A stretch of 64,000 nt of DNA, from NCBI RefSeq assembly GCF_003253735.1, contig NZ_QKYW01000005.1:310001-374000 (forward strand). Direction: 5' to 3'. A program made the position numbers and the translations under genes. The notes under the pieces were generated by a model. The model worked only from the letters and a program-made list of their open reading frames with translations. It searched no databases and had not been told where the DNA came from. The stretch is from Pseudomonas sp. URMO17WK12:I2. GTDB taxonomy: Bacteria > Pseudomonadota > Gammaproteobacteria > Pseudomonadales > Pseudomonadaceae. How positions within the stretch are numbered: position 1 is the first letter of the stretch; the number at the start of each line of letters is the position of its first letter. Below, in pieces: positions 17,025-25,911 of the stretch.

Positions 17025-18491
17025 ATGCCTGCAGCGGTGAACTTCAAACAACGGATCTGCGCGTTGCGCCCTGGCGACCAGGCCGGCGGCGATATCGATC
17101 TGCTGTATGCCTTCGAGAGCGACCGCGGGCGGATCATCAACTCTGCCGCCATTCGCCGCCTGCAGCAGCGCACTCAGGTGTTTCCCCTCGAACGCAATGC
17201 CGCGGTGCGCAGCCGCCTGACCCATTCCATGGAGGTGCAGCAGACCGGCCGCTTCATCGTCCGCACGCTGTACGCCCAACTCGGTGAGCGAGCCGCCGAC
17301 TACGGCCTGGATGGCCTGCAGGGCGCGCTGGAAAGCCTGGTGGAAATGACCTGCCTGATGCACGACATCGGCAACCCACCGTTCGGGCACTTTGGCGAAT
17401 TCGCCATTGGCGAGTGGTTCGAGCGGGCCCTGGATGGGCTGTTCGCCCTGGCCGTGCCACAGCACCTGGCCAATGCCGATCTACAGGCACGCATGCGCGC
17501 CGATCTGCGCAATTTCGAAGGCAACGCCCAGGCCGTGCGGCTGGTGGTGAGCCTGCAGCGCCTGCGCCTGACCTACACCCAGACCGCCGGCCTGCTCAAG
17601 TACCTGCGCCCGGCCTATCAGCCCAGGCCTGCCAAGGGCACGGCGGGTGCCTACCTGAACAAGAAACCCGGTTTCTATCTCTGTGAAGAAGGCTTCGTCG
17701 CCGAGTTGCAGCAGGTGCTCGGCCAGGCACCCGGTACCCGCCATCCGGTGGCCTACATCATGGAGGCGGCCGATGACATCTCCTATTGCCTGGCCGATAT
17801 CGAAGACTCGGTCGAGAAGGGCATTCTCAGCGTGACCGAACTGGCGCCGCTGCTGGTATCGACCTTCGCAAGGCTGCAGTCCCCGGACACGCCGATTCCC
17901 GGCTCGCAGCAGTCGTTTCGCGGCCTCGTCGATCAGGCCCTGCAACGCTATGACCAGGAAGAGATCAACAAGGCCGGCGAGTTCTTCGTCAGGCTGCGGG
18001 TCAGCATGATCCACCCGCTGGTGCAGCACGCGGCGCGCCAGTTCATCGGCAATATCGAGGCGGTGCACGCCGGTACCCTGGATCGCGCGCTGATCGAAGA
18101 CGACAGCCTGCCCCACGCCATCGTGCAGACCTTCAAGGATGTGGCCATGGCTCGGGTGTTCTGCCACCGCGAGGTGGAAACCCTGCAGTTGCAGGGCCAC
18201 CGCATCATCCAGGGCTTGCTGGACAGCTACGGTGCCTTGCTACGGGTGGATGCGCAGACCTTCACCGAACTGACCGAAGGCAACTGCCGCCGTGAGGCCT
18301 ACCTGCAGATGCTGGTGCGCCGCCTGCCGAGTCAGCTGATCAAGGCCTATCGCCAGGCCGTACGCAAGTGTGATGAAGCGGATCGCGCTGCCTGGGAGTT
18401 CTACCACCGTTGCCGGCTGGTGCAGGATTTCATCAGCGGCATGACCGATCAGCATGCCCACGACGAGTACCGCACGCTGTTCGCGCTGTAG
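17025..18491 (+). CDS. dgt: Deoxyguanosine triphosphate triphosphohydrolase
   Basis: 488 aa, an HD-domain dNTP triphosphohydrolase of the long (E. coli Dgt-like, about 505 aa) type, hydrolysing dGTP and probably other dNTPs to nucleoside and tripolyphosphate. Metal ligands are visible: His67 (RLTHSMEV), His113-Asp114 (LMHDIGNPPFGHFGE) and Asp250/251 (YIMEAADDISYCLADIEDS). The region QRTQVFPLERNAAVRSRLTHS is characteristic. It controls dNTP pools and can limit mutation or phage DNA synthesis. It is monocistronic, followed by a REP-like element. Confidence 0.95.
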   Translation: MPAAVNFKQRICALRPGDQAGGDIDLLYAFESDRGRIINSAAIRRLQQRTQVFPLERNAAVRSRLTHSMEVQQTGRFIVRTLYAQLGERAADYGLDGLQGALESLVEMTCLMHDIGNPPFGHFGEFAIGEWFERALDGLFALAVPQHLANADLQARMRADLRNFEGNAQAVRLVVSLQRLRLTYTQTAGLLKYLRPAYQPRPAKGTAGAYLNKKPGFYLCEEGFVAELQQVLGQAPGTRHPVAYIMEAADDISYCLADIEDSVEKGILSVTELAPLLVSTFARLQSPDTPIPGSQQSFRGLVDQALQRYDQEEINKAGEFFVRLRVSMIHPLVQHAARQFIGNIEAVHAGTLDRALIEDDSLPHAIVQTFKDVAMARVFCHREVETLQLQGHRIIQGLLDSYGALLRVDAQTFTELTEGNCRREAYLQMLVRRLPSQLIKAYRQAVRKCDEADRAAWEFYHRCRLVQDFISGMTDQHAHDEYRTLFAL

Positions 18492-18578
18492 GCGAGATTT
18501 GGCTAGAGCCTGTTGTTGATCTTTCCAGGTTCGTTGATTTTGGCAGTTAGGTGGCGGGGGCGGTCATCGGCGCAGTGC

Positions 18579-18645
18579 CTGTGGGAGCGGGCGGGGACGC
18601 CTAGTCCATGCCCGCGATTTTCGCACGCATGGCGCGCTCCCACAG
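18579..18645. repeat. REP-like palindromic element
   Basis: CTGTGGGAGCG (18579-18589) is inverted at CGCTCCCACAG (18635-18645), the common Pseudomonas REP core. The segment 18626-18645 occurs again unchanged at 37166-37185. An outer, imperfect inverted pair (AGCCTGTT near 18506, AACAGGTTCT near 18700) encloses it. It fills the gap between dgt and the TauE gene. Confidence 0.8.
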
Positions 18646-18703
18646 TGGATCGGCGAACGGCCTTGCACCTGCCTCTTTTAGGCTAATAACCGTGAACAGG
18701 TTC

Positions 18704-19453
18704 TTAGATGCTCTTCCAGATCAGCTGCAGCCCGGCCAGCAGCATGCCCAGCCGGGCGATGCGATAGAACCAGGTGTGGTTGATCCGCGACTGCAGCCAC
18801 AGGCCCGTCCATACGCCGAGCGGCACGATGGGGGCGAGCATCAGGCTGAGCAACAGGTTTTCCCGGCTGAACTGGCCGAGCCAGGTATAGGGAACCAGTT
18901 TCATGGCGTTGGTCAGCAGGAAGAACAGGTTGATGGTGGCCACGTAACGCAGCTTGTCCAGCTGCTGGGGCAGCAGGTGCATCATCACCGGCGGCCCACC
19001 CGCGTGGGCGACGAAGCTGGTGAAGCCGGCAATCGATGACAGGATGAGACCGCGCTTGGGCTGCAGTGGCCGCGGTTTGTTGTCAGTCTTGAGCAGGCCC
19101 AGGAGCACGAAGGATATGGCGATGCTGCCGATCAGCAGGCCGATCAGGTTCTCGTTGAGCAGCTCGAAGGTCAGCGAGCCGATGACGATGCCGATCACTG
19201 CGCCGGGCAGCATGACCTTGAGGTTGGCCACATCCCATTTGCCCCAGTAGGCCTTGAGCCCGACCACGTCGGCCAGGCAGAGGATCGGCAGCATCACCGC
19301 CACCGCCTGCATCGGCGAGGTGGCCAGGGCCAGCAATGGCACGGCGATGCCGCCCAGCGCACCGCCAAAGCCACCCTTGGACAGGCCGGTGAGAAACACA
19401 GCAGGAAGGGCGAACAACACGAGGTCGGCGAGGGTCATTGCAACAGCGCTCAT
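18704..19453 (-). CDS. TauE/SafE-family sulfite or sulfonate exporter
   Basis: 249 aa with seven to eight predicted membrane spans and the family motifs LTGLSKGGFGGALGGIAVPLLAL (N-terminal repeat) and the matching SIAGFTSFVAHAGGPPVMMHLLP (second repeat). The family exports sulfite, sulfoacetate or related anions; the substrate here is unknown. The first ATG (19453) lacks a good ribosome site, and the ATG at 19438 could be the real start. Divergent from the inositol-monophosphatase-like gene. Confidence 0.87.
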   Translation of the reverse strand: MSAVAMTLADLVLFALPAVFLTGLSKGGFGGALGGIAVPLLALATSPMQAVAVMLPILCLADVVGLKAYWGKWDVANLKVMLPGAVIGIVIGSLTFELLNENLIGLLIGSIAISFVLLGLLKTDNKPRPLQPKRGLILSSIAGFTSFVAHAGGPPVMMHLLPQQLDKLRYVATINLFFLLTNAMKLVPYTWLGQFSRENLLLSLMLAPIVPLGVWTGLWLQSRINHTWFYRIARLGMLLAGLQLIWKSI

Positions 19454-19536
19454 TCAGCGAGTGCGCAGGGTAGAGGCTGTGGCCGCAGCCTCGCAAGCCA
19501 GCCGATCACCTCAACTGATTCAGGAGTATCTAGCCC

Positions 19537-20367
19537 ATGCCCGATTTCCAGCAGCCCAGTGTCGACGGTGAACAGCTCGAGGCCCGCTATGCGTTCGCCA
19601 AACGTGTGGCGTTGGCGGCGGCTCAGCGGGCCATGGGTTTCTATACACGGCGCAGCAGCCTGATCGTCGAACACAAGGGCAGCGACCTGCAGGATGTGGT
19701 GAGCATCGCCGATCAAAACGTCGAGGCGTTCATTCGTGGCGAGTTGGCCATGCACTTTCCGGATGACGGCATCGTCGGCGAGGAGGGTGGCAGTGGCGGC
19801 TTGCAGGCGCGCTGTATCTGGGTGATCGATCCCATCGACGGCACCGCATGTTTTCTCAATGGCCTGCACAACTGGTGCGTGTCAATCGGCCTGCTGGTGG
19901 ACGGTGAGCCGCTGCTTGGCGCGATAGCCGATCCCAATCACGGTGAGCTGTTCCATGGCTTCGTCGGCCATGGCGCCTTCGTCAACGACATGCCGCTGCA
20001 GGCCCATGGCGCCCGCCAGGTGCGTGAAGGGCTGGTCGGCGTTGGCACTACCCATCGCCCCGGCAAGGAAAACTTTCTGCCATTCATCAGCCGTTTGCTC
20101 GAGGAGGGCGGCATGTTCGTGCGCAATGGCTCCGGGGCCCTGATGACCGCCTATGTGGCCGCGGGGCGCCTGATCGGCTACTACGAAACCCACCTGAAGA
20201 GCTGGGACTGCCTGGCCGGCCTGGTGCTGGTACGCGAGGCCGGCGGACGCAGCAGCGACTTCCTGCGCGGCGATGGTCTACTCGGCGGCAATCCGTACCT
20301 GGTTGCCGCCCCCGGCGTCTATGAGCAGTTGGCGGCGATGATCGGGCCGTCCCTGGACGCGCCGTGA
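19537..20367 (+). CDS. Inositol monophosphatase-family phosphatase
   Basis: 276 aa, Mg-dependent Li-sensitive phosphatase fold. Metal-binding motifs are GEEGG (about residues 82-86), WVIDPIDGTACFLNG and SWDCLAGLVLVREAGGR. Members dephosphorylate inositol phosphates, histidinol phosphate, PAP or sugar phosphates; the sequence does not decide. The histidinol-phosphatase-like branch is plausible from length, but a complete his pathway context is absent. GGAG lies 9 nt before the ATG. Its stop abuts the stop of the convergent GFA gene. Confidence 0.87.
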   Translation: MPDFQQPSVDGEQLEARYAFAKRVALAAAQRAMGFYTRRSSLIVEHKGSDLQDVVSIADQNVEAFIRGELAMHFPDDGIVGEEGGSGGLQARCIWVIDPIDGTACFLNGLHNWCVSIGLLVDGEPLLGAIADPNHGELFHGFVGHGAFVNDMPLQAHGARQVREGLVGVGTTHRPGKENFLPFISRLLEEGGMFVRNGSGALMTAYVAAGRLIGYYETHLKSWDCLAGLVLVREAGGRSSDFLRGDGLLGGNPYLVAAPGVYEQLAAMIGPSLDAP

Positions 20368-20784
20368 TCAGCCTTGTTCGAACTCCGCGAACACCTGTTC
20401 GCCGGTCAGCTCGCGGGTCTGGTTGGCGAAACAGTAGTAAGCCGGTCTGGATTCGATAAATATCTGGCTGTCGAACTGCCAGTCGTCATACCCATCGAGC
20501 AGGCCGACCGGCACCGCATGGTGACCATTGCTTTTCAGGCGATAGAACAGGTGGCTGCCGCACTGGCCGCAGAAGCCGCGCTCGGCCCAATCCGATGAGT
20601 CATGAATGCGCACCTGCTGCTCGCCGCTGAGCTGCGTCAATTGCCCCTCGGCCACCAGCAGCGGGCCGCCGCCCCATTTGCGGCAGGTGCTGCAGTGGCA
20701 GGCGCTGACGCTTGGCTTGGCAATGCGCAGGGTCAGGCTGATGGCGCCACATAGGCAACTGCCGTGTCTGTCGAGATGAGCCAT
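20368..20784 (-). CDS. GFA-family (glutathione-dependent formaldehyde-activating-like) protein
   Basis: 138 aa. Zinc ligands of the GFA fold are present: Cys10/Cys12 (GSCLCGAI), the CHCSTCRKWGG cluster and CGQCGSHLFYR. Most family members of this size have no proven formaldehyde activity, so I name only the family. AAGGAG sits 8 nt before the ATG. It lies 23 bp downstream of the metallopeptidase gene on the same strand and may be co-transcribed with it. Confidence 0.88.
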   Translation of the reverse strand: MAHLDRHGSCLCGAISLTLRIAKPSVSACHCSTCRKWGGGPLLVAEGQLTQLSGEQQVRIHDSSDWAERGFCGQCGSHLFYRLKSNGHHAVPVGLLDGYDDWQFDSQIFIESRPAYYCFANQTRELTGEQVFAEFEQG

Positions 20785-20807
20785 ACGGGGTTCTCCTTGA
20801 AAACGGT

Positions 20808-21959
20808 CTACAGGCCTGACTTGATGGGCGAGGCCGTCTCGACCAGCCGATGAATGAACTGCAGTTTGCCGACTACCGCAGCGGACAGCACGAAAGGATA
20901 GACATCCTTGTGGCCCATGCTGCGTGCCAGCTCGTTGAGCATAGCGGCGAGTTCGATCCAGGCATTGATGAACTGCAGGAACTCTTCAGCCTGTGGGTCG
21001 TCCGGGTCGTAGAGCGCGGCCTTGGTGAAGGGGCGGAACTCCAACTCCACGTCGCCGGCACGCATGCCAAAGCTCAGCGCGGTATCGAGGGTGTCCATCA
21101 TGTGCAGATAGTGGGCCCAGGTTTCGGCCCAATCTTCCCAGGGGTGCATGGTGGCGTAGGCACTGACGAAGGACGCCTGCCAGTCGGCCGGCGCTCCTTG
21201 TTCATAGTGGCGCTGCAGCGCGGCGCGGTAATCGGCGCGCTCATCGCCGAACAGGCGGCGGTAATCGTCGAGCCATGGGCTGCCCGCGATCAGCCGGTCC
21301 CAATAGTAGTGGCCAACTTCGTGGCGGAAATGGCCAAGCAGGGTGCGATAGGGTTCCTGCAGCTGGATGCGCGTCTGCTCGCGCACGTCATCGTCAGCTT
21401 CGGCGATGTTCAGGGTGATCAGCCCGTTGGCATGGCCGGTTACCGGGAGTTGACCATTGAGATCCGGGCCGAGAAAGTCGAATGCCAGGCCGCGATCCGG
21501 GTCATCGTGTTTGCTGAGCAACGGCAGGCCGAGGTTCAGCAGTTGCGCAACCAGCCGGCGCTTGGCCATTTCCAGGCGCGCCCAGCGTTGTTCGTTGCCC
21601 GGCACCGAGAGGTCGGGAATGGTGCGATTGAGCTGGCAGGCGACGCAGCGCTCGGCGCCGCTGCTAAGCGGGACCAGCCAGTTGCAGCCGGCCGCGGTGT
21701 GCAGGTTGCTGCAACGACGGTAGCGCTGGGGTTCTGCGCCGATTTGCCAGATTTGCGTATCGTCGTTCGCGATCAGGCTTACCACCTGACCGCGTTCTGG
21801 CTCGTACCCCAGCGGTGACTGGCAGGCCAGGCACTGGCTGTTACGAAAGAAGATCGGCTGACCACAGGTGCACTTGCCCAACGCCTTTTGGCTGGGCGTG
21901 CGGCTTTGCCTGGCCGAGTCGCCAATGCGCAGGCCGAGGGCCTGGAAGAACCGGTTCAT
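20808..21959 (-). CDS. Putative zinc metallopeptidase with N-terminal zinc ribbons
   Basis: 383 aa. The N-terminal 110 residues carry four Cys pairs (30/32, 43/46, 83/92, 105/108) that look like two zinc-ribbon/rubredoxin-like units. The remainder is one domain with HEVGH at 213-217 (HFRHEVGHYYWDRL), a HExxH zinc-protease motif, followed by a conserved HPWEDWAETWAHYLHMMDTL stretch likely to supply the third ligand. This matches a family annotated as putative zinc-binding metallopeptidase, of unknown substrate. There is no signal peptide; it is probably cytosolic. GAGG precedes the ATG. Confidence 0.82.
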   Translation of the reverse strand: MNRFFQALGLRIGDSARQSRTPSQKALGKCTCGQPIFFRNSQCLACQSPLGYEPERGQVVSLIANDDTQIWQIGAEPQRYRRCSNLHTAAGCNWLVPLSSGAERCVACQLNRTIPDLSVPGNEQRWARLEMAKRRLVAQLLNLGLPLLSKHDDPDRGLAFDFLGPDLNGQLPVTGHANGLITLNIAEADDDVREQTRIQLQEPYRTLLGHFRHEVGHYYWDRLIAGSPWLDDYRRLFGDERADYRAALQRHYEQGAPADWQASFVSAYATMHPWEDWAETWAHYLHMMDTLDTALSFGMRAGDVELEFRPFTKAALYDPDDPQAEEFLQFINAWIELAAMLNELARSMGHKDVYPFVLSAAVVGKLQFIHRLVETASPIKSGL

Positions 21960-22055
21960 GTGAAGGCCTCGCCCACGCGGATTGACGCAGCGATAGAGTG
22001 GTAGGCAGCGGCAGGGGTTCAGGGCTTTTCGACAGACAGGTGATCAGAGGTGCTG

Positions 22056-22326
22056 CTAGGGTCTGTTGCCGTTTCAGCGCGAGCCGCGTTGTCGCGAGAA
22101 ATCTCGCCAGGTTAGGCGGAGGACGCAGGGAATGGTTGTTCCCTTGCCAAGTCCTCCAACGACGCATGGCGAGATTTCCCGCACAACCCGTAGGGCCGGG
22201 CTCCTTTTGTCGCGATGCGGCGTTTCTCGCCAGCTCATTTAGCTAGCTAAACTTCGCGGCTCGTGCCTTGCCTCGCGACAAAAGGGGCTCCGGTGCGGCC
22301 GTGCGTGAAACGGCAACAGACCCTAG
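22056..22326. repeat. 271-bp MITE-like element with perfect 21-bp terminal inverted repeats
   Basis: Ends 22056-22076 and 22306-22326 are perfect inverted copies (starting CTAGGGTCTG). Inside, hairpin A pairs 22098-22109 with 22167-22178 (12 bp perfect) and then GGAGGAC (22118-22124) with GTCCTCC (22151-22157) and AGGGAA (22127-22132) with TTCCCT (22139-22144). Hairpin B pairs 22203-22215 with 22273-22285 (13 bp perfect) and encloses the palindrome TTTAGCTAGCTAAA (22238-22251). There is no ORF. It sits between two minus-strand genes. Confidence 0.82.
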
Positions 22327-22368
22327 GCGAAACGCCTGATGCCATTGCGGCACCAGGCGCGGCGTGAA

Positions 22369-22650
22369 TCAGTCCTGGCGGCTGGTCACTTCCAGCAGGT
22401 GATAGCCGAACTGGGTCTTCACCGGGCCCTGTACGACGTTGACCGGAGCGCTGAACACCACGGTGTCGAATTCCTTGACCATCTGGCCCGGGCCGAACGA
22501 GCCGAGGTTGCCGCCGTCACGGCTGGATGGGCAGCTGGAGTTGTCTTTGGCGACCTGGGCGAAGTCGGCACCGCCTTCGATGGCAGCTTTCAGTTCGTTG
22601 CACTTCTCTTCGGTGGCAACCAGGATGTGGCGGGCAGTGGCTTTGGCCAT
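22369..22650 (-). CDS. ppiC: Parvulin-type peptidyl-prolyl cis-trans isomerase
   Basis: 93 aa, a stand-alone parvulin domain like E. coli PpiC. Characteristic are the opening ARHILVATEEKCNELKAAIEGGADFAQVAKDNSSCPSS, the DGGNLGSFGPGQMVKEFD core and the closing GPVKTQFGYHLLEV. There is no signal peptide, so it is cytosolic. It catalyses prolyl isomerisation. GGAG lies 10 nt before the ATG. It is directly downstream (on its strand) of the intergenic region after the LysR gene. Confidence 0.95.
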   Translation of the reverse strand: MAKATARHILVATEEKCNELKAAIEGGADFAQVAKDNSSCPSSRDGGNLGSFGPGQMVKEFDTVVFSAPVNVVQGPVKTQFGYHLLEVTSRQD

Positions 22651-22765
22651 GGGAAAACACTCCGTTCAAATGAGCTGCCGAGCGTACCGGATTCGCTCTG
22701 CGAGTCAAATTGCTTGCGCCTCTACGCGGGCTTGCTTGCTAGCGCCGCTTCAACGCAGCCTGGCC

Positions 22766-23689
22766 CTAAGGTTGCCAGTCGTCTCGCAGGCTCTGGGCTA
22801 CATGCTCGATGAACGCCCGCACCTTTGGGGTCAGTTCGTAGCGGTCGCGCACGCACAGGTAGTAGTCGAGCGGTTCGATCAGGGCCTGGCCATCGGTTTT
22901 CCCTGGCTCAACGAACAACTGCTGCAACTGCCCGCTGGCCAGCAACGGCTCGGCGACAAAAGCCGCTAGGCGGGTGATGCCGCCACCGTTGACAGCGACT
23001 CTGGCGAGCACGTCGATATCGTCGCTGACCAGCGCAACACGCAGCTGCGCCTCGAAACGAACACCGTCGCGCACGAAGCGCCAGGGCATCAGCCGCCCAT
23101 CCACGGCAACCTTGAATGCCAGGCAATCATGCTCGCTCAGTTGTTCCGGCGTTCGAGGTATCCCGGCTTGCTGCAGGTAGGCCGGCGCGGCACAGTAAAT
23201 CGACGGCACGCTGGCGATCTGTCGCGCCACCAGGCCGTCCTCGAGCTGTTGCGGAATGCGGATGCTGATATCCACCGATTCCTGGATGTGATTGACGCTG
23301 CGGTCCGTGGTGCTGAGTTCGCAGGCGATGCGCGGATAACGGGTGGTAAAGGCAGGCAGCATCGGCGCCAGCACATAGCGCCCGAAGGCTGCAGTGGAAG
23401 CGATGCGCAGGCGGCCCTGGGGGTGGTCATGCTGCAGAGTGGCGTTGCTGCGTGCCAGCTCCAGGTCACGTAGCACGTTGCGCACCTGGGCGAAATACGC
23501 CTCGCCGCTTTCGGTAAGCGCCAGGCTGCGAGTGGTACGGGTGAGCAGGCGAATGCCCAGGGAGGCTTCCAGCCGGGCAATGTTCTGGCTGGCCGCGGCC
23601 GCGCTGATGCCCAGTAGGCGAGCGCCAGCGGCAATGCTGCCGCTTTCCACTGCCTTCACGAAGCTCTCGATGCCGCGCAAGGTATCCAT
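22766..23689 (-). CDS. LysR-family transcriptional regulator
   Basis: 307 aa. The N-terminal winged helix-turn-helix is residues 1-60 (FVKAVESGSIAAGARLLGISAAAASQNIARLEASLGIRLL), followed by the substrate-binding domain with RLRIASTAAFGRYVLAPMLPAF. It belongs to the AaeR/DmlR-like subgroup by appearance. The start is the ATG at 23689; a TTG two codons upstream is unlikely. It is divergent from the DUF2798 gene across 144 bp, so that gene is a plausible target, and autoregulation is common in the family. Confidence 0.93.
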   Translation of the reverse strand: MDTLRGIESFVKAVESGSIAAGARLLGISAAAASQNIARLEASLGIRLLTRTTRSLALTESGEAYFAQVRNVLRDLELARSNATLQHDHPQGRLRIASTAAFGRYVLAPMLPAFTTRYPRIACELSTTDRSVNHIQESVDISIRIPQQLEDGLVARQIASVPSIYCAAPAYLQQAGIPRTPEQLSEHDCLAFKVAVDGRLMPWRFVRDGVRFEAQLRVALVSDDIDVLARVAVNGGGITRLAAFVAEPLLASGQLQQLFVEPGKTDGQALIEPLDYYLCVRDRYELTPKVRAFIEHVAQSLRDDWQP

Positions 23690-23833
23690 GCTCAATCTTT
23701 CTACTGGCTATTGGATTGATAAGTTTTGCTTTGTGCTGACCTTATCCGCAGTGCGCTACACAGGGCAACGGGGTGCCGGGATAATCGCCGCTCTCGCCGT
23801 ATACGGACGGCGCTCAATCAAAGGACTTTGCCA

Positions 23834-24097
23834 ATGCCTGAATCTACCTTCAGCCCCAGCCGCACGAGGTGGAAACTGCCGGCCAGGCTATCGCCGGTGG
23901 CCTTTGCCTTTTTCATGTCGAGCATCATGGCGTTTCTCATGTGCCTGGTGATCACCGCCACCAACCGCGGCCTGAGTGACGGGTACCTGAGCGCAGTGCT
24001 GGAGGCTTACCGACTGGCCATGCCGGTTGCATTCGTCTGCGTGATGGGGGTTCGCCCGGTAGTCATCTGGTTGGTGCGGCTCACCGTCAGGGTATGA
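23834..24097 (+). CDS. DUF2798 small membrane protein
   Basis: 87 aa with two membrane segments (about 22-42 and 58-80). LSPVAFAFFMSSIMAFLMCLVITATNRG and the second-span PVAFVCVMGVRPVV fit DUF2798, small inner-membrane proteins of unknown function that in several bacteria lie beside LysR or AraC regulators. AAAGGA lies 8 nt before the ATG at 23834. It is divergent from the LysR gene. Confidence 0.85.
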   Translation: MPESTFSPSRTRWKLPARLSPVAFAFFMSSIMAFLMCLVITATNRGLSDGYLSAVLEAYRLAMPVAFVCVMGVRPVVIWLVRLTVRV

Positions 24098-24212
24098 GTG
24101 TTCGTGCTGCAGAATGTGAGATGTATCCAAAAATTACAGCGAGTTACTAAATAATTCTGTGATGAATGGTAGGCTTGCGCATTGAAATTCAGCCGCTCTC
24201 ATGGAGTTACAG

Positions 24213-25259
24213 ATGTTCTACAAGGAATTGTTACTGGTCGGCATGCTGTCGGCCGTTGCCCCGCTGACTTGGGCCACTCAGGCGTCAGACGCCCAGGACG
24301 TGCAGGAAACCACGGCCTCGGAAGTGGCTGAAGGCGAGTCCATCAGCGAGGAGCAATTTCTCGACAGCCTCAGTTTCCGTTCCGGCAAGGTGGTGGTCGG
24401 CGATAACCTGGCGACCCTGAACCTGCCCGACAACATGGTCTTTCTCAATGGCGACGATGCCGAGCGCGTACTGGTCGAAGCCTGGGGTAACCCGCCAGAC
24501 GAGAAACCGCCACTGGGAATGATCCTGCCCAAGGGCGTTTCGCCACTGGCCGACGAATCCTGGGCGGTAACCGTCGAGTATGAGGAAAGCGGCTACGTGT
24601 CCGATGAAGATGCCGCCGATATCGATTACAGCGACATGCTCAAGGACCTGCAGGACAGCGCCAAGGCCGATAACGAATGGCGCGCCGAAAACGGCTACGA
24701 GCCCATCGCCATCGTCGGCTGGGCCTCGGCGCCGCACTACGATGCCGCGGGCAAGAAACTGCACTGGGCCAAGGAAGTGAAGTTCGGCGACAGTGACGAG
24801 CACATCCTCAACTACAACATCCGCGTGCTGGGCCGCAAAGGCGTGCTGGTGCTCAACTTCATCGCCGGCATGCACCAGCTGCCGCAGATCGAGCAGAACG
24901 TTCCGGCGGTGCTGGCCATGACCGACTTCAACGATGGCAATCGTTACGCCGACTTCAACCCGGACCTCGACGAGGTGGCGGCCTACGGCCTCGGCGCGCT
25001 GATCGCCGGCAAGGCGGCCGCCAAGGTCGGCCTGTTCGCCGCTGCACTGGTGCTGCTGAAAAAGTTGTGGATCCTGCCGGTGCTGCTGATCGGCTGGGTA
25101 TGGCGACGGATGACCGGCAAGAAGTCCGAGCCGCAGCCGGCGCCGATCGAACCTCAGGTGCAGCCGCAAACCTCGGCCGAGCCTGCCCCGAACGAGGTGC
25201 CGCCGCAGGTATCCAGCGTGATGGATCTGAACAACCAGCCGGACGACAAGCAGAAGTAA
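24213..25259 (+). CDS. DUF2167 membrane-anchored protein
   Basis: 348 aa. Signal peptide at the N-terminus (cleavage near residue 22, after TWA), a large acidic exported domain (about 25-275) with ESWAVTVEYEESGYVSDEDAADIDYSDMLKDLQ and GWASAPHYDAAGKKLHWAKE, and one or two C-terminal membrane spans (about 260-300). A proline/glutamine-rich cytosolic tail follows. This is the architecture of DUF2167 proteins, of unknown function. The ATG at 24213 has GGAG 8 nt upstream and beats the ATG at 24201. It ends before a strong terminator. Confidence 0.85.
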   Translation: MFYKELLLVGMLSAVAPLTWATQASDAQDVQETTASEVAEGESISEEQFLDSLSFRSGKVVVGDNLATLNLPDNMVFLNGDDAERVLVEAWGNPPDEKPPLGMILPKGVSPLADESWAVTVEYEESGYVSDEDAADIDYSDMLKDLQDSAKADNEWRAENGYEPIAIVGWASAPHYDAAGKKLHWAKEVKFGDSDEHILNYNIRVLGRKGVLVLNFIAGMHQLPQIEQNVPAVLAMTDFNDGNRYADFNPDLDEVAAYGLGALIAGKAAAKVGLFAAALVLLKKLWILPVLLIGWVWRRMTGKKSEPQPAPIEPQVQPQTSAEPAPNEVPPQVSSVMDLNNQPDDKQK

Positions 25260-25280
25260 CGGCCTCCTGTAGAACGAAAT

Positions 25281-25307
25281 AGCCCCGGCATCGACCGGGG
25301 CTTTTTA
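25281..25307 (+). terminator. Rho-independent terminator after the DUF2167 gene
   Basis: Stem AGCCCCGG (25281-25288) with CCGGGGCT (25295-25302), loop CATCGA, followed by TTTT. It may also serve the convergent minus-strand gene. Confidence 0.9.
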
Positions 25308-25350
25308 TTGGTTCGCTCAACTGAGCTCGCCGAAGCAAGGTGCTTCGCGT

Positions 25351-25911
25351 TCAGAGGAAATAGCCGAGCAACACCAATAACCAAAGCAGTACGCCCGGTG
25401 CCATGCACAGGTAGTTCGCGACACTGAACCGACTGTTGCTGCTGCCCTCGCAATCGCCGCTGACCAGATTGGCTTTGGCTTGAATGATCGAAAGCGGCCA
25501 GGCCGGGAGCATGGTGCCAACCAGCAAGAGCATGAGTTCCAGTGTGGCGCCGAGGTGGCCGTCGGCACGCGAAAGCCCGTTGCTGACGAAGATCAGGGCA
25601 ATGTACGCCCACGCTACGCTCGTGTATTTCCAATCTCCCAGGCCTTTGGCCTGCACTTGCTTGGCGATCAGCCTGCACAGCGAGTGAATAAAGAAGATCT
25701 GGAAGATCGAGCGCGCAGCCGGGCTGATCTTCTTGGGGCGCATGGAGGCTCTTTGCGTATCCCATTGCTTGTAGACCCAGTAAATCGAGTAGAGCCCGAG
25801 CGTCACGAAGTACAGGGTGAAGAGCTTGTTTAGAGAGGTGACGAAGAACGCGTCGCGTGGCCGCTCTTCGACTAGAAGTTCAGCGCTGGGCGTTTGATAC
25901 AGGTTATCCAT
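25351..25911 (-). CDS. Multi-pass membrane protein, hypothetical
   Basis: 186 aa with about four to five membrane segments: FVTLGLYSIYWVYKQW (about 33-48), SIFQIFFIHSL, YTSVAWAYIALIFVSNGL, LMLLLVGTMLPAWPL and the C-terminal LLWLLVLLGYFL. The first span with NKLFTLYFVTLGLYSIYWVYKQWDTQR resembles DUF4234-type proteins; I would not insist on the family. Codon use and a possible AAGG before the ATG support a real gene. Function unknown. Confidence 0.7.
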   Translation of the reverse strand: MDNLYQTPSAELLVEERPRDAFFVTSLNKLFTLYFVTLGLYSIYWVYKQWDTQRASMRPKKISPAARSIFQIFFIHSLCRLIAKQVQAKGLGDWKYTSVAWAYIALIFVSNGLSRADGHLGATLELMLLLVGTMLPAWPLSIIQAKANLVSGDCEGSSNSRFSVANYLCMAPGVLLWLLVLLGYFL

